Part shown: piece after piece, positions 44,403 through 54,582 of the stretch
How positions within the stretch are numbered: the first letter of the stretch is position 1
Layout: every line of letters starts with the position of its first letter
DNA from: Bradyrhizobium sp. ORS 285
Lineage (GTDB): Bacteria > Pseudomonadota > Alphaproteobacteria > Rhizobiales > Xanthobacteraceae
Assembly (NCBI RefSeq): GCF_900176205.1
Contig: NZ_LT859959.1
Span: 5,043,001 to 5,107,000, forward strand
Direction: 5' to 3'
Length of the DNA stretch: 64,000 bases
Notes under the pieces: generated by a model
The model's input: the letters and a program-made list of their open reading frames with translations, nothing else
What the model was told of the DNA's origin: nothing
Database searches by the model: none
Translations under genes and position numbers: made by a program

Positions 44403-46079
44403 ATGAGCCTGCTCCACCGTTTCGCCTTCGCCGTTCTGCTGGCCGGTGCCGCCGCGGCAAGCCTTGCCGCCCTGCCCGCATCCGCCGAGGACGAGCCGGT
44501 GAGCTTGCGCATCCTCGCCATCAACGATTTCCACGGCAATCTGAAGCCGCCGAGCTCAGGCATCCGCGTCGCCGATCCCAACGACCCGACCAAGAGCAGC
44601 GTGGTGCCGGCCGGCGGCGCGGCGCAGATGGCGAGCCTCGTCAAGCTGCTGACGGACGGCCAGCCCAACACGATCTTCGTGTCGGCCGGTGACCTGATCG
44701 GCGCGAGCCCGTTTTTGTCGGCGATGTTCCACGACGAGCCGACCATCGAATCGATGTCGCAGATGGGGCTCGCGCTATCGGCGGTCGGCAACCACGAGTT
44801 CGACGAGGGCAAGGACGAGTTGCTGCGGATGCAGAACGGCGGCTGCCATCCGACCGACGGCTGCCGCGGCCCGCAGCCATTCACCGGCGCCAAATTCCAC
44901 TATCTCGCCGCATCGACCTTTCTCAAGGGCACCGACAAGACGGTGTTTCCGCCGTACGAAATCCGCACCTTCGAGGACATCCCGGTCGCCTTCATCGGGC
45001 TGACGTTGAAAGGCACCGCGGGCATCATCTCGCCGGCCAGTTCGGCGGGCCTGGAATTCCGCAACGAGGCCGAGAGCGTCAACGCGCTGATCCCCGAATT
45101 GAAGGCCAAGGGCGTGCAGGCGATCGTGGTGCTGATCCATGAGGGCGGCTGGCCATCAGGGGGCATGAACGAATGCCCCGGCCTGTCCGGCCCGATCGTC
45201 GACATCGTCAAGGATCTCGACAGCGCCGTCGACATCGTCATTTCAGGCCACACTCACCAGGCCTATGTCTGCACCATCGACAAGCGGCTCGTGACCTCGG
45301 CCGACAAGTTCGGCACGCTGGTCACCGCGATCGACGTCAAGCTCGACCGCACGACGCACGGCATCATCAGCACCAGCGCGACCAACATCGTCGTCGACGC
45401 GACGCTGCCGAAGGACCCGACACAGACCGCGCTGATCGACGCCTACGAGAAGCTCGCCGCGCCGATCGCTAACCAGCCCGCGGGCGTGATCACGCAGGTG
45501 CTGTCGCGGCTGCCGAACGCCGCCGGCGAGAGCGCACTCGGCGATGTCATCGCGGACGCCCAGCTCGCAGCCACATCGGCGCCGGACAAGGGCAGCGCCG
45601 TGATCGCGATGACCAATCCCGGCGGCATCCGCACCGATCTCGCCCGGCGCGACGACGGCGCGGTCAGCTTCGCCGATGTGTTTGCGAGCCAGCCGTTTCG
45701 CAATCAGCTCGTGACGGTCACGCTGACCGGTGCCGAGATCAAGGCCGCCCTCGAACAGCAATGGCTCGACCCGGCGCGGCCGCGCATTCTGCAAATCTCG
45801 CACGGCTTCTCCTATGCGTTCGATGCGAAGCAGCCGGCCGGCGCGCGCATCGATGCCGCCACGATGACGCTGAACGGCAAGGCGGTCGACCCGGCCGCAT
45901 CCTATCGCGTCACCCTCAACAACTATCTCGCGCTGGGCGGCGACGGCTTCACCACTTTCAAGAGCGGCCGCGAGCCGATCGTCGGCCCCTATGACGACGA
46001 GGCGCTGTTCGCCTATCTCAAGGCCAACAGTCCGCTGGCGCCGCCGCCGCGCGACCGGATCGTCAACAAAGCTCAGTGA
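44403..46079 (+). CDS. 5'-nucleotidase/UshA-family periplasmic phosphoesterase
   Basis: The 558-residue product has a signal peptide (RFAFAVLLAGAAAASLAAL, then PASA) and a calcineurin-like metallophosphoesterase domain: LAINDFHGNL, SAGDLIGASP, GNHEFDEG, LIHEGG and SGHTHQAY. The C-terminal 5'-nucleotidase domain begins near residue 365 and includes NPGGIRTDL and NNYLALGGDGF. These enzymes hydrolyse nucleotides or nucleotide sugars in the periplasm. ATG at 44403; no strong ribosome site is seen. It is divergent from the beta-lactamase gene. Confidence 0.92.
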   Translation: MSLLHRFAFAVLLAGAAAASLAALPASAEDEPVSLRILAINDFHGNLKPPSSGIRVADPNDPTKSSVVPAGGAAQMASLVKLLTDGQPNTIFVSAGDLIGASPFLSAMFHDEPTIESMSQMGLALSAVGNHEFDEGKDELLRMQNGGCHPTDGCRGPQPFTGAKFHYLAASTFLKGTDKTVFPPYEIRTFEDIPVAFIGLTLKGTAGIISPASSAGLEFRNEAESVNALIPELKAKGVQAIVVLIHEGGWPSGGMNECPGLSGPIVDIVKDLDSAVDIVISGHTHQAYVCTIDKRLVTSADKFGTLVTAIDVKLDRTTHGIISTSATNIVVDATLPKDPTQTALIDAYEKLAAPIANQPAGVITQVLSRLPNAAGESALGDVIADAQLAATSAPDKGSAVIAMTNPGGIRTDLARRDDGAVSFADVFASQPFRNQLVTVTLTGAEIKAALEQQWLDPARPRILQISHGFSYAFDAKQPAGARIDAATMTLNGKAVDPAASYRVTLNNYLALGGDGFTTFKSGREPIVGPYDDEALFAYLKANSPLAPPPRDRIVNKAQ

Positions 46080-46194
46080 GCGCGCGCCAACCGGCCGGAA
46101 TCCCGGTCATATCGCCCGTCATGGCTCTTTCCGAGGCTGCGTTCAGCGCATAGATTGGACACTCCCGCAACGCGCGAGTGGCAGGATCTGTTGA

Positions 46195-47124
46195 ATGTCG
46201 ACGCTGTACCTCTCTCATGAAGCCTGCCTCGATCACGCCACGCCTTCCGGACATCCCGAGCGCGCCGACCGCCTGCGTGCCGTCGAGGAGGCCCTGACCG
46301 AGGAGCGCTTCGCCCTCCTCGATCGCGACGAGGCGCCGGAGGCGGACATCGAGCTGGCCCTGCTCTGCCACAACGAGCATTACGTCACTGAGCTTCGCCA
46401 GATGGCCCCCACCTCGGGCATCATCTATCTCGACGGCGACACCTCGATGTCGCCCGGCACCTGGGAAGCGGTCATGCGCGGCGTCGGCGGCGCGGTCGCC
46501 GCCACCGAATCCGTGATGTCCGGCAAGCACAGGAACGCCTTCGTCGCCGTGCGCCCCCCTGGACACCATGCCGAGATCGCAAAGCCGATGGGCTTCTGCT
46601 TCTTCGACAACGTCGCGATCGCCGCCCGCTACGCGCAGCGCACCTTCGGCATCGAGCGCGCCGCGATCATCGATTTCGACGTCCACCACGGCAATGGCAC
46701 CCAGGACATCTTCTGGGCCGACAAGAGCGTGATGTATTGCTCGACCCACCAGATGCCGCTGTTCCCCGGCACTGGCGCCCGTGGCGAGCGCGGCGAGCAC
46801 GACACCATCGTCAACGCGCCGCTCGCCTCCGAGGACGGCAGCCTCGAATTCCGCTCGGCCTTCGAGAACCTGATCCTGCCGCAGCTGACCAAGTTCAGCC
46901 CGGAGCTGGTGATCATCTCGGCCGGCTTCGACGCGCATTATCGCGACCCCCTGGCGTCGCTCAACCTGCGGGCCGAGGACTTCGGCTGGGTCACACGCAA
47001 GCTGATGGAACTCGCCGACAAGACTGCCGGCGGGCGTGTCGTCTCGGTCCTGGAAGGCGGCTATGATCTTCAGGGCCTTAAGGAATCCGTCTCCGCCCAT
47101 GTCGCGGCGCTGACCGGGGCGTAA
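46195..47124 (+). CDS. Histone-deacetylase-family (HDAC-like) amidohydrolase
   Basis: The 309-residue product has the class II HDAC/acetoin-utilisation fold: RPPGHHAEI with the tandem His, IDFDVHHGNGTQDIF with the Asp-His zinc ligands, and SAGFDAHYRDPLASL with the third ligand Asp. Members deacetylate acyl-lysine or polyamine substrates; the bacterial substrate is usually unknown. It lies 99 bases upstream of xseB. The last codons and stop are echoed as a 20-base imperfect duplicate at 47166-47185. Confidence 0.9.
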   Translation: MSTLYLSHEACLDHATPSGHPERADRLRAVEEALTEERFALLDRDEAPEADIELALLCHNEHYVTELRQMAPTSGIIYLDGDTSMSPGTWEAVMRGVGGAVAATESVMSGKHRNAFVAVRPPGHHAEIAKPMGFCFFDNVAIAARYAQRTFGIERAAIIDFDVHHGNGTQDIFWADKSVMYCSTHQMPLFPGTGARGERGEHDTIVNAPLASEDGSLEFRSAFENLILPQLTKFSPELVIISAGFDAHYRDPLASLNLRAEDFGWVTRKLMELADKTAGGRVVSVLEGGYDLQGLKESVSAHVAALTGA

Positions 47125-47165
47125 TCCCCAGCTTCTCGCCGATCCTCCGCGGCAGGGCCTGACAC

Positions 47166-47185
47166 GGCGCTGACCGGGGTGTAAA
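47166..47185 (+). repeat. Duplicated 3' end of the HDAC-like gene
   Basis: CGGCGCTGACCGGGGTGTAA at 47166-47185 matches the final codons and stop of the upstream gene (47105-47124) at 19 of 20 bases. It looks like a small duplication, without evident function. Confidence 0.55.
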
Positions 47186-47223
47186 AGCACGGCCCCGGAG
47201 TTGAGTATCTGCAGGGAACCCGT

Positions 47224-47475
47224 ATGGCGGACAACACCGTAGCCGACGTCAAGAAGCTGTCGTTCGAGCGCGCGATCGAGGAGTTGGAGTCGATCGTGAA
47301 GCGGCTCGAGGACGGCAAGGTGCCGCTCGAGGAGTCGGTGACGATCTATGAGCGCGGCGAGGCGCTGAAGCGGCGCTGCGAGGAGCTGCTGCGGCAGGCC
47401 GAGGCGCGGGTCGAGAAGATCACCACCGATGCCAGCGGCCGGGCCACCGGCACCGCGCCGCTCGACGTGCAGTAA
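47224..47475 (+). CDS. xseB: Exodeoxyribonuclease VII small subunit
   Basis: The 83-residue product shows the XseB helical hairpin: LSFERAIEELESIVKRLEDG, then KVPLEESVTIYERGEALKR and CEELLRQAEARVEKI. It binds the XseA large subunit to form an exonuclease that degrades single-stranded DNA. CAGGGAAC precedes the ATG at 47224. In related genomes it precedes dxs, as here. Confidence 0.93.
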   Translation: MADNTVADVKKLSFERAIEELESIVKRLEDGKVPLEESVTIYERGEALKRRCEELLRQAEARVEKITTDASGRATGTAPLDVQ

Positions 47476-47552
47476 AACCGCGCGGCGTTTTGAGACCCAG
47501 TCGCAGCTAGAGTGTCGAAAGAGCGCCGTTTTGGCGGTCTCACGCCCGAAAC

Positions 47553-47585
47553 GTCGGCTTTCCGGGCAACAGCCGACATTTTTTC
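47553..47585 (+). terminator. Rho-independent terminator after xseB
   Basis: Arms GTCGGCT and AGCCGAC enclose an 11-base loop, followed by ATTTTTT. It lies 78 bases after the xseB stop. Confidence 0.6.
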
Positions 47586-48600
47586 GCGTTTTGCGACCCG
47601 ACCGTCGCACGCGTGATATCCGCCTGCCGATCGAGCAAATCAGCCGGAAAACGCAGCAATCGTCCCCTGGCCCTTGGGAGATCGACCGCGTTGTCGGCGT
47701 GATGCGAGAACGTCCCCGACACGAACGTCGCGCCCCCGAGCCTTGCATTAACGCTATCTCTCGAAACAGGCTTAACGGCGCCTGTCGCGGAACCAGGGCC
47801 GAACAACGGAATGGCTCAGCCGTCGATCGCTCGCGGACAATCTCGAGTGTGTCGAGCTCGTTCGGATTTGATCCGGTGGACGGCTCGGGCAGCCACCATC
47901 GGTCGCTGTTCGACTGCGCCGGAGCGCTGCCGAGACTCACCTCATCGTGGAGAGCGTTCACTGCCGGCGCGTCGGGCCATCGTGTCCAGTTCGCCTACGA
48001 AACGCCCTACGCCCATGACTTCTTCATGATCATGGACGGGCCGATCCCCTGACGCGAACGCATAGCTCCTCCCGCCGCAACGCGCGCAAATCGTGACTGC
48101 GATGGATTCTGTGGCCCGGGAAAAAGCCTGGACCAGGCTCGCGTCTCCGGATAATTCCGGGCCGGCGCTTGCCGTCGATTTGAGCAGCCTCGTGGAACCC
48201 CCAACGCGTCGCCGAGGTTGAGATCTGGCGCAACGGTACCGTTTGCGGGCTTGCCATCTGCCGCCGGGTTGGCTTTAAGACGGGCTTTGGTGTAAAGCTT
48301 CTCGCAACTGCGGGTTTTTGGAAGTGTCCATTCTCACCGGGAGGATGGAAACAAGCGCTTGTAAAAGCTCGGCAAACTGACTTGGCTGAACGACTTGGCG
48401 ATCTCTTGCGACTAACGAGGACGGCAAGGCCACCAAGAGTGACTTACATCACATAGATCGATCCAAAAGCCGGCTAGGGTCCGGTCTGCGGCTTCGATCC
48501 GCGCGGATGTGACCTTCAAGGCTCCAGGTTTCGCCGCCCGTTACGATGAACCTCTCAGACGTCGGCCCTTGAACCCGACCTGCAAAATTGGAATGTCACC
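47586..48600. other. Intergenic region between xseB and dxs
   Basis: About 1 kb with no supported gene. A frame at 47429-48052 is long but Arg/Ser/Pro-rich and crosses the xseB end and the terminator. The right portion (about 48230-48600) is AT-richer and should hold the dxs promoter. Confidence 0.4.
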
Positions 48601-50526
48601 GTGACCACATTTAGTAAGACGCCGCTTCTCGACACCATCAAGACTCCGGAAGATCTGCGCCGGCTGAAGGTCGAGCAGGTCCGGCAGGTCGCCGACGAAC
48701 TGCGCCAGGAGACGATCGACGCGGTCTCGGTGACCGGCGGTCATTTCGGTGCCGGTCTCGGCGTGGTCGAGCTGACCACCGCCATCCATTACGTGTTCGA
48801 CACCCCGCGCGATCGCCTGATCTGGGATGTCGGCCACCAGGCCTATCCGCACAAGATCCTGACCGGGCGCCGCGACCGCATCCGGACGCTCCGCACCGGC
48901 GGCGGCCTTTCCGGCTTCACCAAGCGCACCGAGAGCGATTACGATCCGTTCGGCGCCGCGCACTCCTCGACCTCGATCTCCGCCGGCCTCGGCATGGCGG
49001 TCGCTCGCGACCTGTCGGGCGGCAAGAACAACGTGATCGCCGTGATCGGCGACGGCGCGATGTCCGCCGGCATGGCCTATGAGGCGATGAACAACGCCGG
49101 CGCGATGAACTCGCGCCTGATCGTGATCCTCAACGACAACGACATGTCGATCGCACCGCCGGTCGGCGCGATGTCGGCCTATCTGTCCCGCCTCTACTCG
49201 GGCAAGACCTACCGCACGCTGCGCGACGCGGCGAAGCAGCTCGGCCAGCATCTGCCGAAGGTGATCGCCAACCGCGCCAGCCGCGTCGAGGAATATTCCC
49301 GCGGCTTCATGATGGACGGCGGCACGCTGTTCGAGGAGCTCGGCTTCTATTATGTCGGCCCGATCGACGGTCACAACCTCGACCATCTGCTGCCCGTCCT
49401 GAAGAATGTCCGCGACATGGAGACCGGTCCGATCCTGGTCCACGTCGTGACCCAGAAGGGCAAGGGCTACTCGCCGGCGGAAGCCGCCGCCGACAAATAT
49501 CACGCGGTCGCCAAGTTCGACATCGCCACCGGCACCCAGGCCAAGGCGAAGCCGAATGCGCCGGCCTATCAGAACGTGTTCGGCCAGAGCCTGGTCAAGG
49601 AAGCCGAGAAGGACGACAAGATCGTCGGCATCACCGCCGCGATGCCCTCGGGCACCGGCATCGACATCTTCGCCAAGGCTTTCCCGAAGCGCACCTTCGA
49701 CGTCGGCATCGCCGAGCAGCACGCGGTGACCTTCGCCGCCGGCCTTGCGAGCGAAGGCTACAAGCCGTTCTGCGCGATCTACTCGACCTTCCTGCAGCGC
49801 GGCTACGACCAGATCGTCCATGACGTCGCGATCCAGTCGCTCCCGGTGCGCTTCGCGATCGACCGCGCCGGCCTGGTCGGTGCCGACGGCGCCACCCATG
49901 CCGGCTCCTTCGACAACGCCTATCTCGGCTGCCTGCCGAACATGGTGATCATGGCGGCCTCCGACGAGGCCGAGCTGGTGCACATGGTGGCGACCCAGGT
50001 CGCGATCGACGACAAGCCCAGCGCGGTCCGCTACCCCCGCGGCGAAGGCCGCGGCGTCGAGATGCCCGAAGTCGGCGTGCCCCTGCCGATCGGCAAGGGC
50101 CGCATGATCCGCCAGGGCAAGCAGATCGCCCTGCTCTCCTTCGGCACTCGTCTCGCCGAGTGCGAGAAGGCGGCCGACGAGCTCGCCGCGCACGGCCTGT
50201 CCGCCTCGATCGCCGACGCGCGCTTCATGAAGCCGCTCGACGAGGAGCTGATCATGAAGCTCGCCCGCGAGCACGACATCCTGATCACCATCGAGGAAGG
50301 CTCGATCGGCGGCTTCGGCTCGCATGTGATGCAGTTCCTGGCTGACCAGGGCATGCTCGACGGCGGCCTGAAGATGCGCTCGATGGTGCTGCCGGACGAA
50401 TTCCAGGACCACGACACGCCGGCGGCGATGTACGCCCGCGCCGGCCTCGACGCCAAGGGCATCGTCCGCAAGGTGTTCGAAGCGCTCGGCAAGGACTACG
50501 CGACCGAGGCCGTCAAGCTCGCCTGA
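48601..50526 (+). CDS. dxs: 1-deoxy-D-xylulose-5-phosphate synthase
   Basis: The 641-residue product condenses pyruvate and glyceraldehyde 3-phosphate, the first step of the MEP isoprenoid pathway, and also feeds thiamine and pyridoxal synthesis. It shows the thiamine-diphosphate motif [16 protein letters not shown], the N-terminal His in [12 protein letters not shown], the catalytic Glu in [14 protein letters not shown], and the C-terminal transketolase domain. The start is the GTG at 48601. Full length agrees with the family. The product feeds carotenoid and hopanoid synthesis. Confidence 0.97.
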   Translation: MTTFSKTPLLDTIKTPEDLRRLKVEQVRQVADELRQETIDAVSVTGGHFGAGLGVVELTTAIHYVFDTPRDRLIWDVGHQAYPHKILTGRRDRIRTLRTGGGLSGFTKRTESDYDPFGAAHSSTSISAGLGMAVARDLSGGKNNVIAVIGDGAMSAGMAYEAMNNAGAMNSRLIVILNDNDMSIAPPVGAMSAYLSRLYSGKTYRTLRDAAKQLGQHLPKVIANRASRVEEYSRGFMMDGGTLFEELGFYYVGPIDGHNLDHLLPVLKNVRDMETGPILVHVVTQKGKGYSPAEAAADKYHAVAKFDIATGTQAKAKPNAPAYQNVFGQSLVKEAEKDDKIVGITAAMPSGTGIDIFAKAFPKRTFDVGIAEQHAVTFAAGLASEGYKPFCAIYSTFLQRGYDQIVHDVAIQSLPVRFAIDRAGLVGADGATHAGSFDNAYLGCLPNMVIMAASDEAELVHMVATQVAIDDKPSAVRYPRGEGRGVEMPEVGVPLPIGKGRMIRQGKQIALLSFGTRLAECEKAADELAAHGLSASIADARFMKPLDEELIMKLAREHDILITIEEGSIGGFGSHVMQFLADQGMLDGGLKMRSMVLPDEFQDHDTPAAMYARAGLDAKGIVRKVFEALGKDYATEAVKLA

Positions 50527-51281
50527 GGCGGGCTTGGTGACGGTTCAGTTTTACTCTGATGCCGGATACGTGCGAGAAAGGCCAAACGTCGCTTCTCGGG
50601 ATCGCTGCCAGCGATCCCTGCTTTGCGGCTAACCGGCAGTTCTTTGGCAAATTCCGGATATTGATCTTCGATTAACATAAGCAATGATGGCGAGGTGTAC
50701 GAAAAGAATATGTCCCACGCCAGAGCTAGAACAAAGTGCACTCCAATGATCCACCAGACGCCCCAAGTTGGAGATGCATGCCCAAGGGCACGACCGACGA
50801 TGTCGCTCCCTAGCGAAACAGCGACAAACAGCCAGAACTGAGCGCGGTAAAATATTCCCAACCGGTTGGTTACATCTAGGTTTGCCCAGTACATACCGGA
50901 GCGAATCTGCGGCAGGCTCGGATCCTTAGATTCGAGAAAGAGCCCGTAAGCAAAGACTGAATGCAGCAATCGTTGATAAACGCCTTGGTCAATGTACCAG
51001 AAGGCAGCCACGCCAGCGCTACCGACCAGGCAAATGATCGCCCTAAGATAGGCTAAAGCGTCGCTGCGTATATCAATCAAACCAATAGGGACTAGCTGGC
51101 CATCTTTGGGTACGGCTATCGGTGTTGCGCCGGTCGTAATCAAAACAGCAATCGCAGCGAGTACAGTTGCTGTCCAAGCAGACGAAATTGCTCGAAGCTG
51201 GCTCTGCGACTTGTCGAAATCACCTTCGAATGTGTGCAGATGAACGTAAAAGGCCACGCGGTCTTCTGTAAATATCGACAT
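50496..51281 (-). CDS. Four-TM hypothetical protein
   Basis: The 261-residue product has a soluble N-terminal segment ([20 protein letters not shown]), four hydrophobic segments ([73 protein letters not shown]) and a charged C-terminal tail. The DNA is clearly AT-richer than its neighbours, suggesting acquisition. Its 3' end overlaps the dxs end by 31 bases in the converging direction. An ATG at 51296 is an alternative start. It is divergent from a nucleoside deoxyribosyltransferase-like gene 63 bases away. I recognise no family. Confidence 0.7.
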   Translation of the reverse strand: MSIFTEDRVAFYVHLHTFEGDFDKSQSQLRAISSAWTATVLAAIAVLITTGATPIAVPKDGQLVPIGLIDIRSDALAYLRAIICLVGSAGVAAFWYIDQGVYQRLLHSVFAYGLFLESKDPSLPQIRSGMYWANLDVTNRLGIFYRAQFWLFVAVSLGSDIVGRALGHASPTWGVWWIIGVHFVLALAWDIFFSYTSPSLLMLIEDQYPEFAKELPVSRKAGIAGSDPEKRRLAFLARIRHQSKTEPSPSPPQASLTASVA

Positions 51282-51344
51282 AGCAATCTCGCGCATATAA
51301 ATGAGAAATATAGTTCTAGATTAGACGAGGTCGGGCAGAAAGCA

Positions 51345-51902
51345 ATGAAGGTCTATCTCGCCGGCCCGGATGTTTTCCTCCCGGACGGAATTGAAGTCGG
51401 GCGGCAGAAGTTAGCGACCTGCGCGCGCTATGGCCTGATTGGGCTTTTTCCGCTCGACAACACTGTCGATCCAGAGTGCTTCACTGCGTCGCGGGACATA
51501 TTCCGCGGCAACGAGACCATGATGAACGATGCCGATGCCATCATAGCCAATCTCACCCCGTTTCGCGGCCCGGGTGCCGACGCAGGCACAGTCTACGAAT
51601 TGGGCTACATGGCTGGCCGGGGGAAGCTCTGCTTTGGCTATTGCAACGATCCGGCCGTCTATGCCGACCGCGCCCGGCGCTTCACGACAGTAAGCGAGCA
51701 GGATGGCCGTTTGGTCGATGCCGAAGGGCTGACCGTCGAGGATTTCGGGCTGCCCGACAATCTGATGATGATCCACGCGCTCGAGCTGCATGGCAATCCG
51801 CTGGTACTGCCACGCGAGCGGCCGGCGGATGTCTGGCGTGACTTGTCGGCGTTCGAGACGTGCGTGAGGCGCGCAGCGCAGCGGCTGGGCGCGGAATCGT
51901 AG
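51345..51902 (+). CDS. Nucleoside 2-deoxyribosyltransferase-family protein
   Basis: The 185-residue product has the family's features: N-terminal KVYLAGPDVFLPDG, FPLDNTVDP, the DADAIIANLTPFRGPGAD segment and TVYELGYMAGRGK with the catalytic Glu (near residue 89). These enzymes transfer deoxyribose between bases, and the fold is shared with SLOG-type nucleotide-sensing domains. The ATG at 51345 is preceded by GGGCAGAAAGC. The stop codon lies inside the left arm of a palindromic repeat. Confidence 0.88.
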   Translation: MKVYLAGPDVFLPDGIEVGRQKLATCARYGLIGLFPLDNTVDPECFTASRDIFRGNETMMNDADAIIANLTPFRGPGADAGTVYELGYMAGRGKLCFGYCNDPAVYADRARRFTTVSEQDGRLVDAEGLTVEDFGLPDNLMMIHALELHGNPLVLPRERPADVWRDLSAFETCVRRAAQRLGAES

Positions 51903-52035
51903 GGTGGGCAAAGCGGCGCCGAGGGCGACGCGTGCCCACCGTCCATCCGCAACGCGGTCAACATGGTGGGCACGGCGCGTCAATTGCGATACGAGCTTGC
52001 GGCAGCACCGGTGCACGCGCCTTTGCCCACCCTAC
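51899..52035. repeat. Inverted-repeat element overlapping a stop codon
   Basis: Arms GTAGGGTGGGCAAAG (51899-51913) and CTTTGCCCACCCTAC (52021-52035) pair exactly over 15 bases. The TAG of the upstream gene (51900-51902) is part of the left arm. The interior includes GCCCACC/GGTGGGC blocks. Confidence 0.7.
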
Positions 52036-52074
52036 ATATCTTGCTGTGAGGCGCGATCTCGCACCAATCTCAGC

Positions 52075-52217
52075 CGTCGTCCCGGCGAAAGCCGGGACCC
52101 ATAACCAAAGGACGTCGTGTTGGGCAAACGCGTAGTTGCCAGCGTCCTACAAACTACGTCCTGTGGTTATGGATCCCGGGTCGGCGCACCGCCGCGCAAT
52201 GCGCGTCGGTGCTTGCC
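52075..52217. repeat. Palindromic repeat of the GTCGTCCCGG type
   Basis: Related to the element at 31913: GTCGTCCCGG near the left end and CCCGGGACGAC near the right end, with GGGACCCATAACC and GGTTATGGATCCC in between as inner arms. It sits between the deoxyribosyltransferase and tlyA genes. Confidence 0.65.
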
Positions 52218-52282
52218 CGGGACGACACCGAATTCTTGAATGCGACCTCCACAACTCATGACAGCCCATAACTGCGCAACCC

Positions 52283-53020
52283 ATGCCCCCTCCCCGCAAA
52301 CGCGCTGACATCCTTCTCGTCGAACGCGGCCTGTTCGAAAGCCGGGCGCGGGCGCAGGCGGCGATCGAGGCGGGACTGGTGTTTGCCAATGACAAGCAGG
52401 TCGGCAAGGCGTCCGAGACCGTTCCCGTCGACGCTGTCGTGCAGGCTGAGTCGGCCCATCCCTGGGTGTCGCGCGGCGGCGTCAAGCTGGCGGCGGCGCT
52501 GGAGCACTACGGCGTCGAGGTCGAGGACCATGTCTGCCTCGATGTCGGCGCCTCCACCGGCGGCTTCACCGAGGTGTTGCTGGCGAACGGTGCGGCGGTC
52601 GTGTTCGCGATCGATGTCGGCCGCGACCAGCTGCATCCGTCGCTGCGCAATCATCCGAAGATCGTCTCGATGGAGCAGACCGATATCCGCAGCTACGAGG
52701 GCAAGCGGCTGCCGCAACGGCCGGACGTCGTCGTGATCGATTGCAGCTTCATCTCGCTGAAAGCCGTGCTGCCGGTGGCGCTGACCTTGGCGGCGTCGCC
52801 GATGAGTCTGCTGGCGCTGATCAAGCCGCAATTCGAGGCCAAGGGTGCGCACGGCAAGGGCGGCATCATCAAGGATGCGAGCGTGCATCAAGCCGTGTGT
52901 GACGACATCGCCGCTTTCGCCGCCTCGCTCGGTTGCAGTGATATCGAGATCTTTCCGTCATCGATCAAAGGCGGCGACGGCAACGCCGAATTCTTCCTGG
53001 GAGCACGCCGCCGTGGTTGA
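52283..53020 (+). CDS. tlyA: TlyA-family rRNA 2'-O-methyltransferase
   Basis: The 245-residue product has an S4 RNA-binding domain ([20 protein letters not shown]) and an FtsJ/RrmJ-like methyltransferase domain with SAM motif [12 protein letters not shown], a catalytic Lys in IKPQFEAKG, and DVVVIDCSF. TlyA in mycobacteria methylates 16S and 23S rRNA and is tied to capreomycin sensitivity; older annotations call it haemolysin A. Its end overlaps the next gene by 8 bases. Confidence 0.92.
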   Translation: MPPPRKRADILLVERGLFESRARAQAAIEAGLVFANDKQVGKASETVPVDAVVQAESAHPWVSRGGVKLAAALEHYGVEVEDHVCLDVGASTGGFTEVLLANGAAVVFAIDVGRDQLHPSLRNHPKIVSMEQTDIRSYEGKRLPQRPDVVVIDCSFISLKAVLPVALTLAASPMSLLALIKPQFEAKGAHGKGGIIKDASVHQAVCDDIAAFAASLGCSDIEIFPSSIKGGDGNAEFFLGARRRG

Positions 53021-54248
53021 ACGTCTGATCATCGACCATGTCGGCCACCGCGGCGACGGCGTGTCGCTGTCTTCAGGCGAGGCGCTGTACGTGCCTTACA
53101 CGCTCGCCGGCGAGACGGTCGAGACCGCGGCCATTCCCGGCCATCCCGACCGCCGCAAACTGCTCGCGGTGGAGACGCCAAGCGCGGAGCGCATCGCGCC
53201 GTTCTGCGCGCATTTCGGCGTGTGCGGCGGCTGCGCCATCCAGCACTGGTCGCCCGCGTCCTATCAGCAGTGGAAGCGCAACATCGTCATCGAGACGCTG
53301 CGCGCCGCCAAGGTGAATTGCGACGTGGCCCCGCTGACCGATGCCCATGGCGCCGGCCGCCGCCGCGCAACCTTCCACGCGCGCATGGGCACGCACGACA
53401 TTCTTCGCGTCGGCTTCTCCGCCGCCAACAGTCACGAGATCGTCCCGATCGATCGTTGCCCGATCCTCGATCCCGCGCTCGACGGCGCGCTCGAGGCAGC
53501 GTGGGCGCTGGCGGAAGCGCTGAAGCCGACCGGCAAGCCACTCGATATCCAGGCCACCGCAACCAGCAACGGCCTGGACATCGACATCCGCGGCTCCGGC
53601 CCGCTGCCGCCGCCGCGCGTCGCCGCGCTGTCCCGCCTTGCCGAGCAGCACCGCCTGGCCCGGCTGACCCGACACGGCGAGCTGGTGCTGATGCGCAATC
53701 CGCCGGTCGTGACGATGGGCACGGCGCAGGTGACCTTGCCGCCTGGCTCGTTCCTGCAAGCCACCGTGCAAGGCGAGGAGACGCTGGCGCAGCTGGTGCT
53801 GGAGCGCGTCGGCAAGGCCAAGCACGTCGCCGACCTGTTCTGCGGCGTCGGCCCGTTCGCGCTGCGGCTCGCCGCGCGCGCCCGCGTCACCGCGATGGAC
53901 AATGACGCCGGCTCGATCGCAGCATTGCAGAAGGCCGCGGGCACGCCAGGCTTGAAGCCGATCAAAGCCGAAGCCCGCGACCTGTTCCGCCGCCCACTGA
54001 TGCCGCCCGAATTGCGCGACCTCGACGCCGTCGTGTTCGACCCGCCGCGCCAGGGCGCCCAGGCGCAGGCCAAGCAGCTCGCGGCCAGCAAGGTGCCGGT
54101 GATCGTCGCGGTGTCCTGCAACGTGACCACCTTCGCGCGCGACGTGCGCATGCTGATCGACGGCGGCTACAAGCTGGAGACGGTGGTGCCGGTCGACCAG
54201 TTCAGGCACACGCCGCATGTCGAGCTGGTGGCCAGGCTGGTGCGGTGA
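53013..54248 (+). CDS. TrmA/RumA-family RNA (uracil-5-)-methyltransferase
   Basis: The 411-residue product has a TRAM domain at the N-terminus ([13 protein letters not shown]), iron-sulfur Cys ([15 protein letters not shown]) and a SAM-dependent methyltransferase domain ([24 protein letters not shown]) with the catalytic Cys in [11 protein letters not shown]. It likely methylates a uridine in rRNA (RlmD/RlmC type) or tRNA. The GTG at 53013 is chosen because the domain begins there, overlapping the tlyA end by 8 bases. The frame extends upstream but encodes no domain. Confidence 0.9.
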   Translation: MVERLIIDHVGHRGDGVSLSSGEALYVPYTLAGETVETAAIPGHPDRRKLLAVETPSAERIAPFCAHFGVCGGCAIQHWSPASYQQWKRNIVIETLRAAKVNCDVAPLTDAHGAGRRRATFHARMGTHDILRVGFSAANSHEIVPIDRCPILDPALDGALEAAWALAEALKPTGKPLDIQATATSNGLDIDIRGSGPLPPPRVAALSRLAEQHRLARLTRHGELVLMRNPPVVTMGTAQVTLPPGSFLQATVQGEETLAQLVLERVGKAKHVADLFCGVGPFALRLAARARVTAMDNDAGSIAALQKAAGTPGLKPIKAEARDLFRRPLMPPELRDLDAVVFDPPRQGAQAQAKQLAASKVPVIVAVSCNVTTFARDVRMLIDGGYKLETVVPVDQFRHTPHVELVARLVR

Positions 54249-54340
54249 GATGGGGCTGATGAGTTGTCCAGCTCCTACTCACGGTGCTTTGAGTGAATTG
54301 CTCGTAGTTGGATCCGAGCTGGTTCACAGCAAGCACTGCG

Positions 54341-54397
54341 CTCCCTCTCCCCGTTCTTCACGGGGAGAGGGTCGGGGTGAGGGGCAGCCGCACGGGA
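54341..54397 (+). repeat. CCCTCTCCCCG hairpin repeat, copy 1
   Basis: CCCTCTCCCCG and CGGGGAGAGGG form 11-bp arms around TTCTTCA, followed by TCGGGGTGAGGGGCAGCCGC. The same unit occurs inverted at 54498-54553 and again at 62791-62848. It follows the methyltransferase gene and could terminate transcription. Confidence 0.8.
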
Positions 54398-54497
54398 AGG
54401 CTTAGTAGTAAAGCCGAGCTCCGTTCAACAAATCACGGATATCCAACGCAATTTGCAGCGAAGTATCGTCGGCACAATCGCGGCATATGAATTAGAC

Positions 54498-54553
54498 CAC
54501 CCGTGCCGCTGCCCCTCACCCCAGCCCTCTCCCCGTGAAGAACGGGGAGAGGA
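54498..54553 (-). repeat. CCCTCTCCCCG hairpin repeat, copy 2
   Basis: Inverted relative to copy 1 and about 100 bases away, so the two can also pair as a large stem. It lies 30 bases past the RlpA stop. Confidence 0.75.
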
Positions 54554-54582
54554 AGCACAGCATGCTCGAGGCTCAGCCCGTC

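Noticed and set aside
47429..48052. A 207-codon frame after xseB
   Set aside because: It crosses the xseB end and a good terminator, and its composition is not protein-like.
48541..50412. A long minus-strand frame opposite dxs
   Set aside because: dxs is unmistakable on the plus strand; this frame is its shadow.
54341..54553. Possible CRISPR-like repeat pair
   Set aside because: Only two copies in inverted orientation, with hairpin structure and dispersed relatives; no array and no cas genes anywhere in the window.
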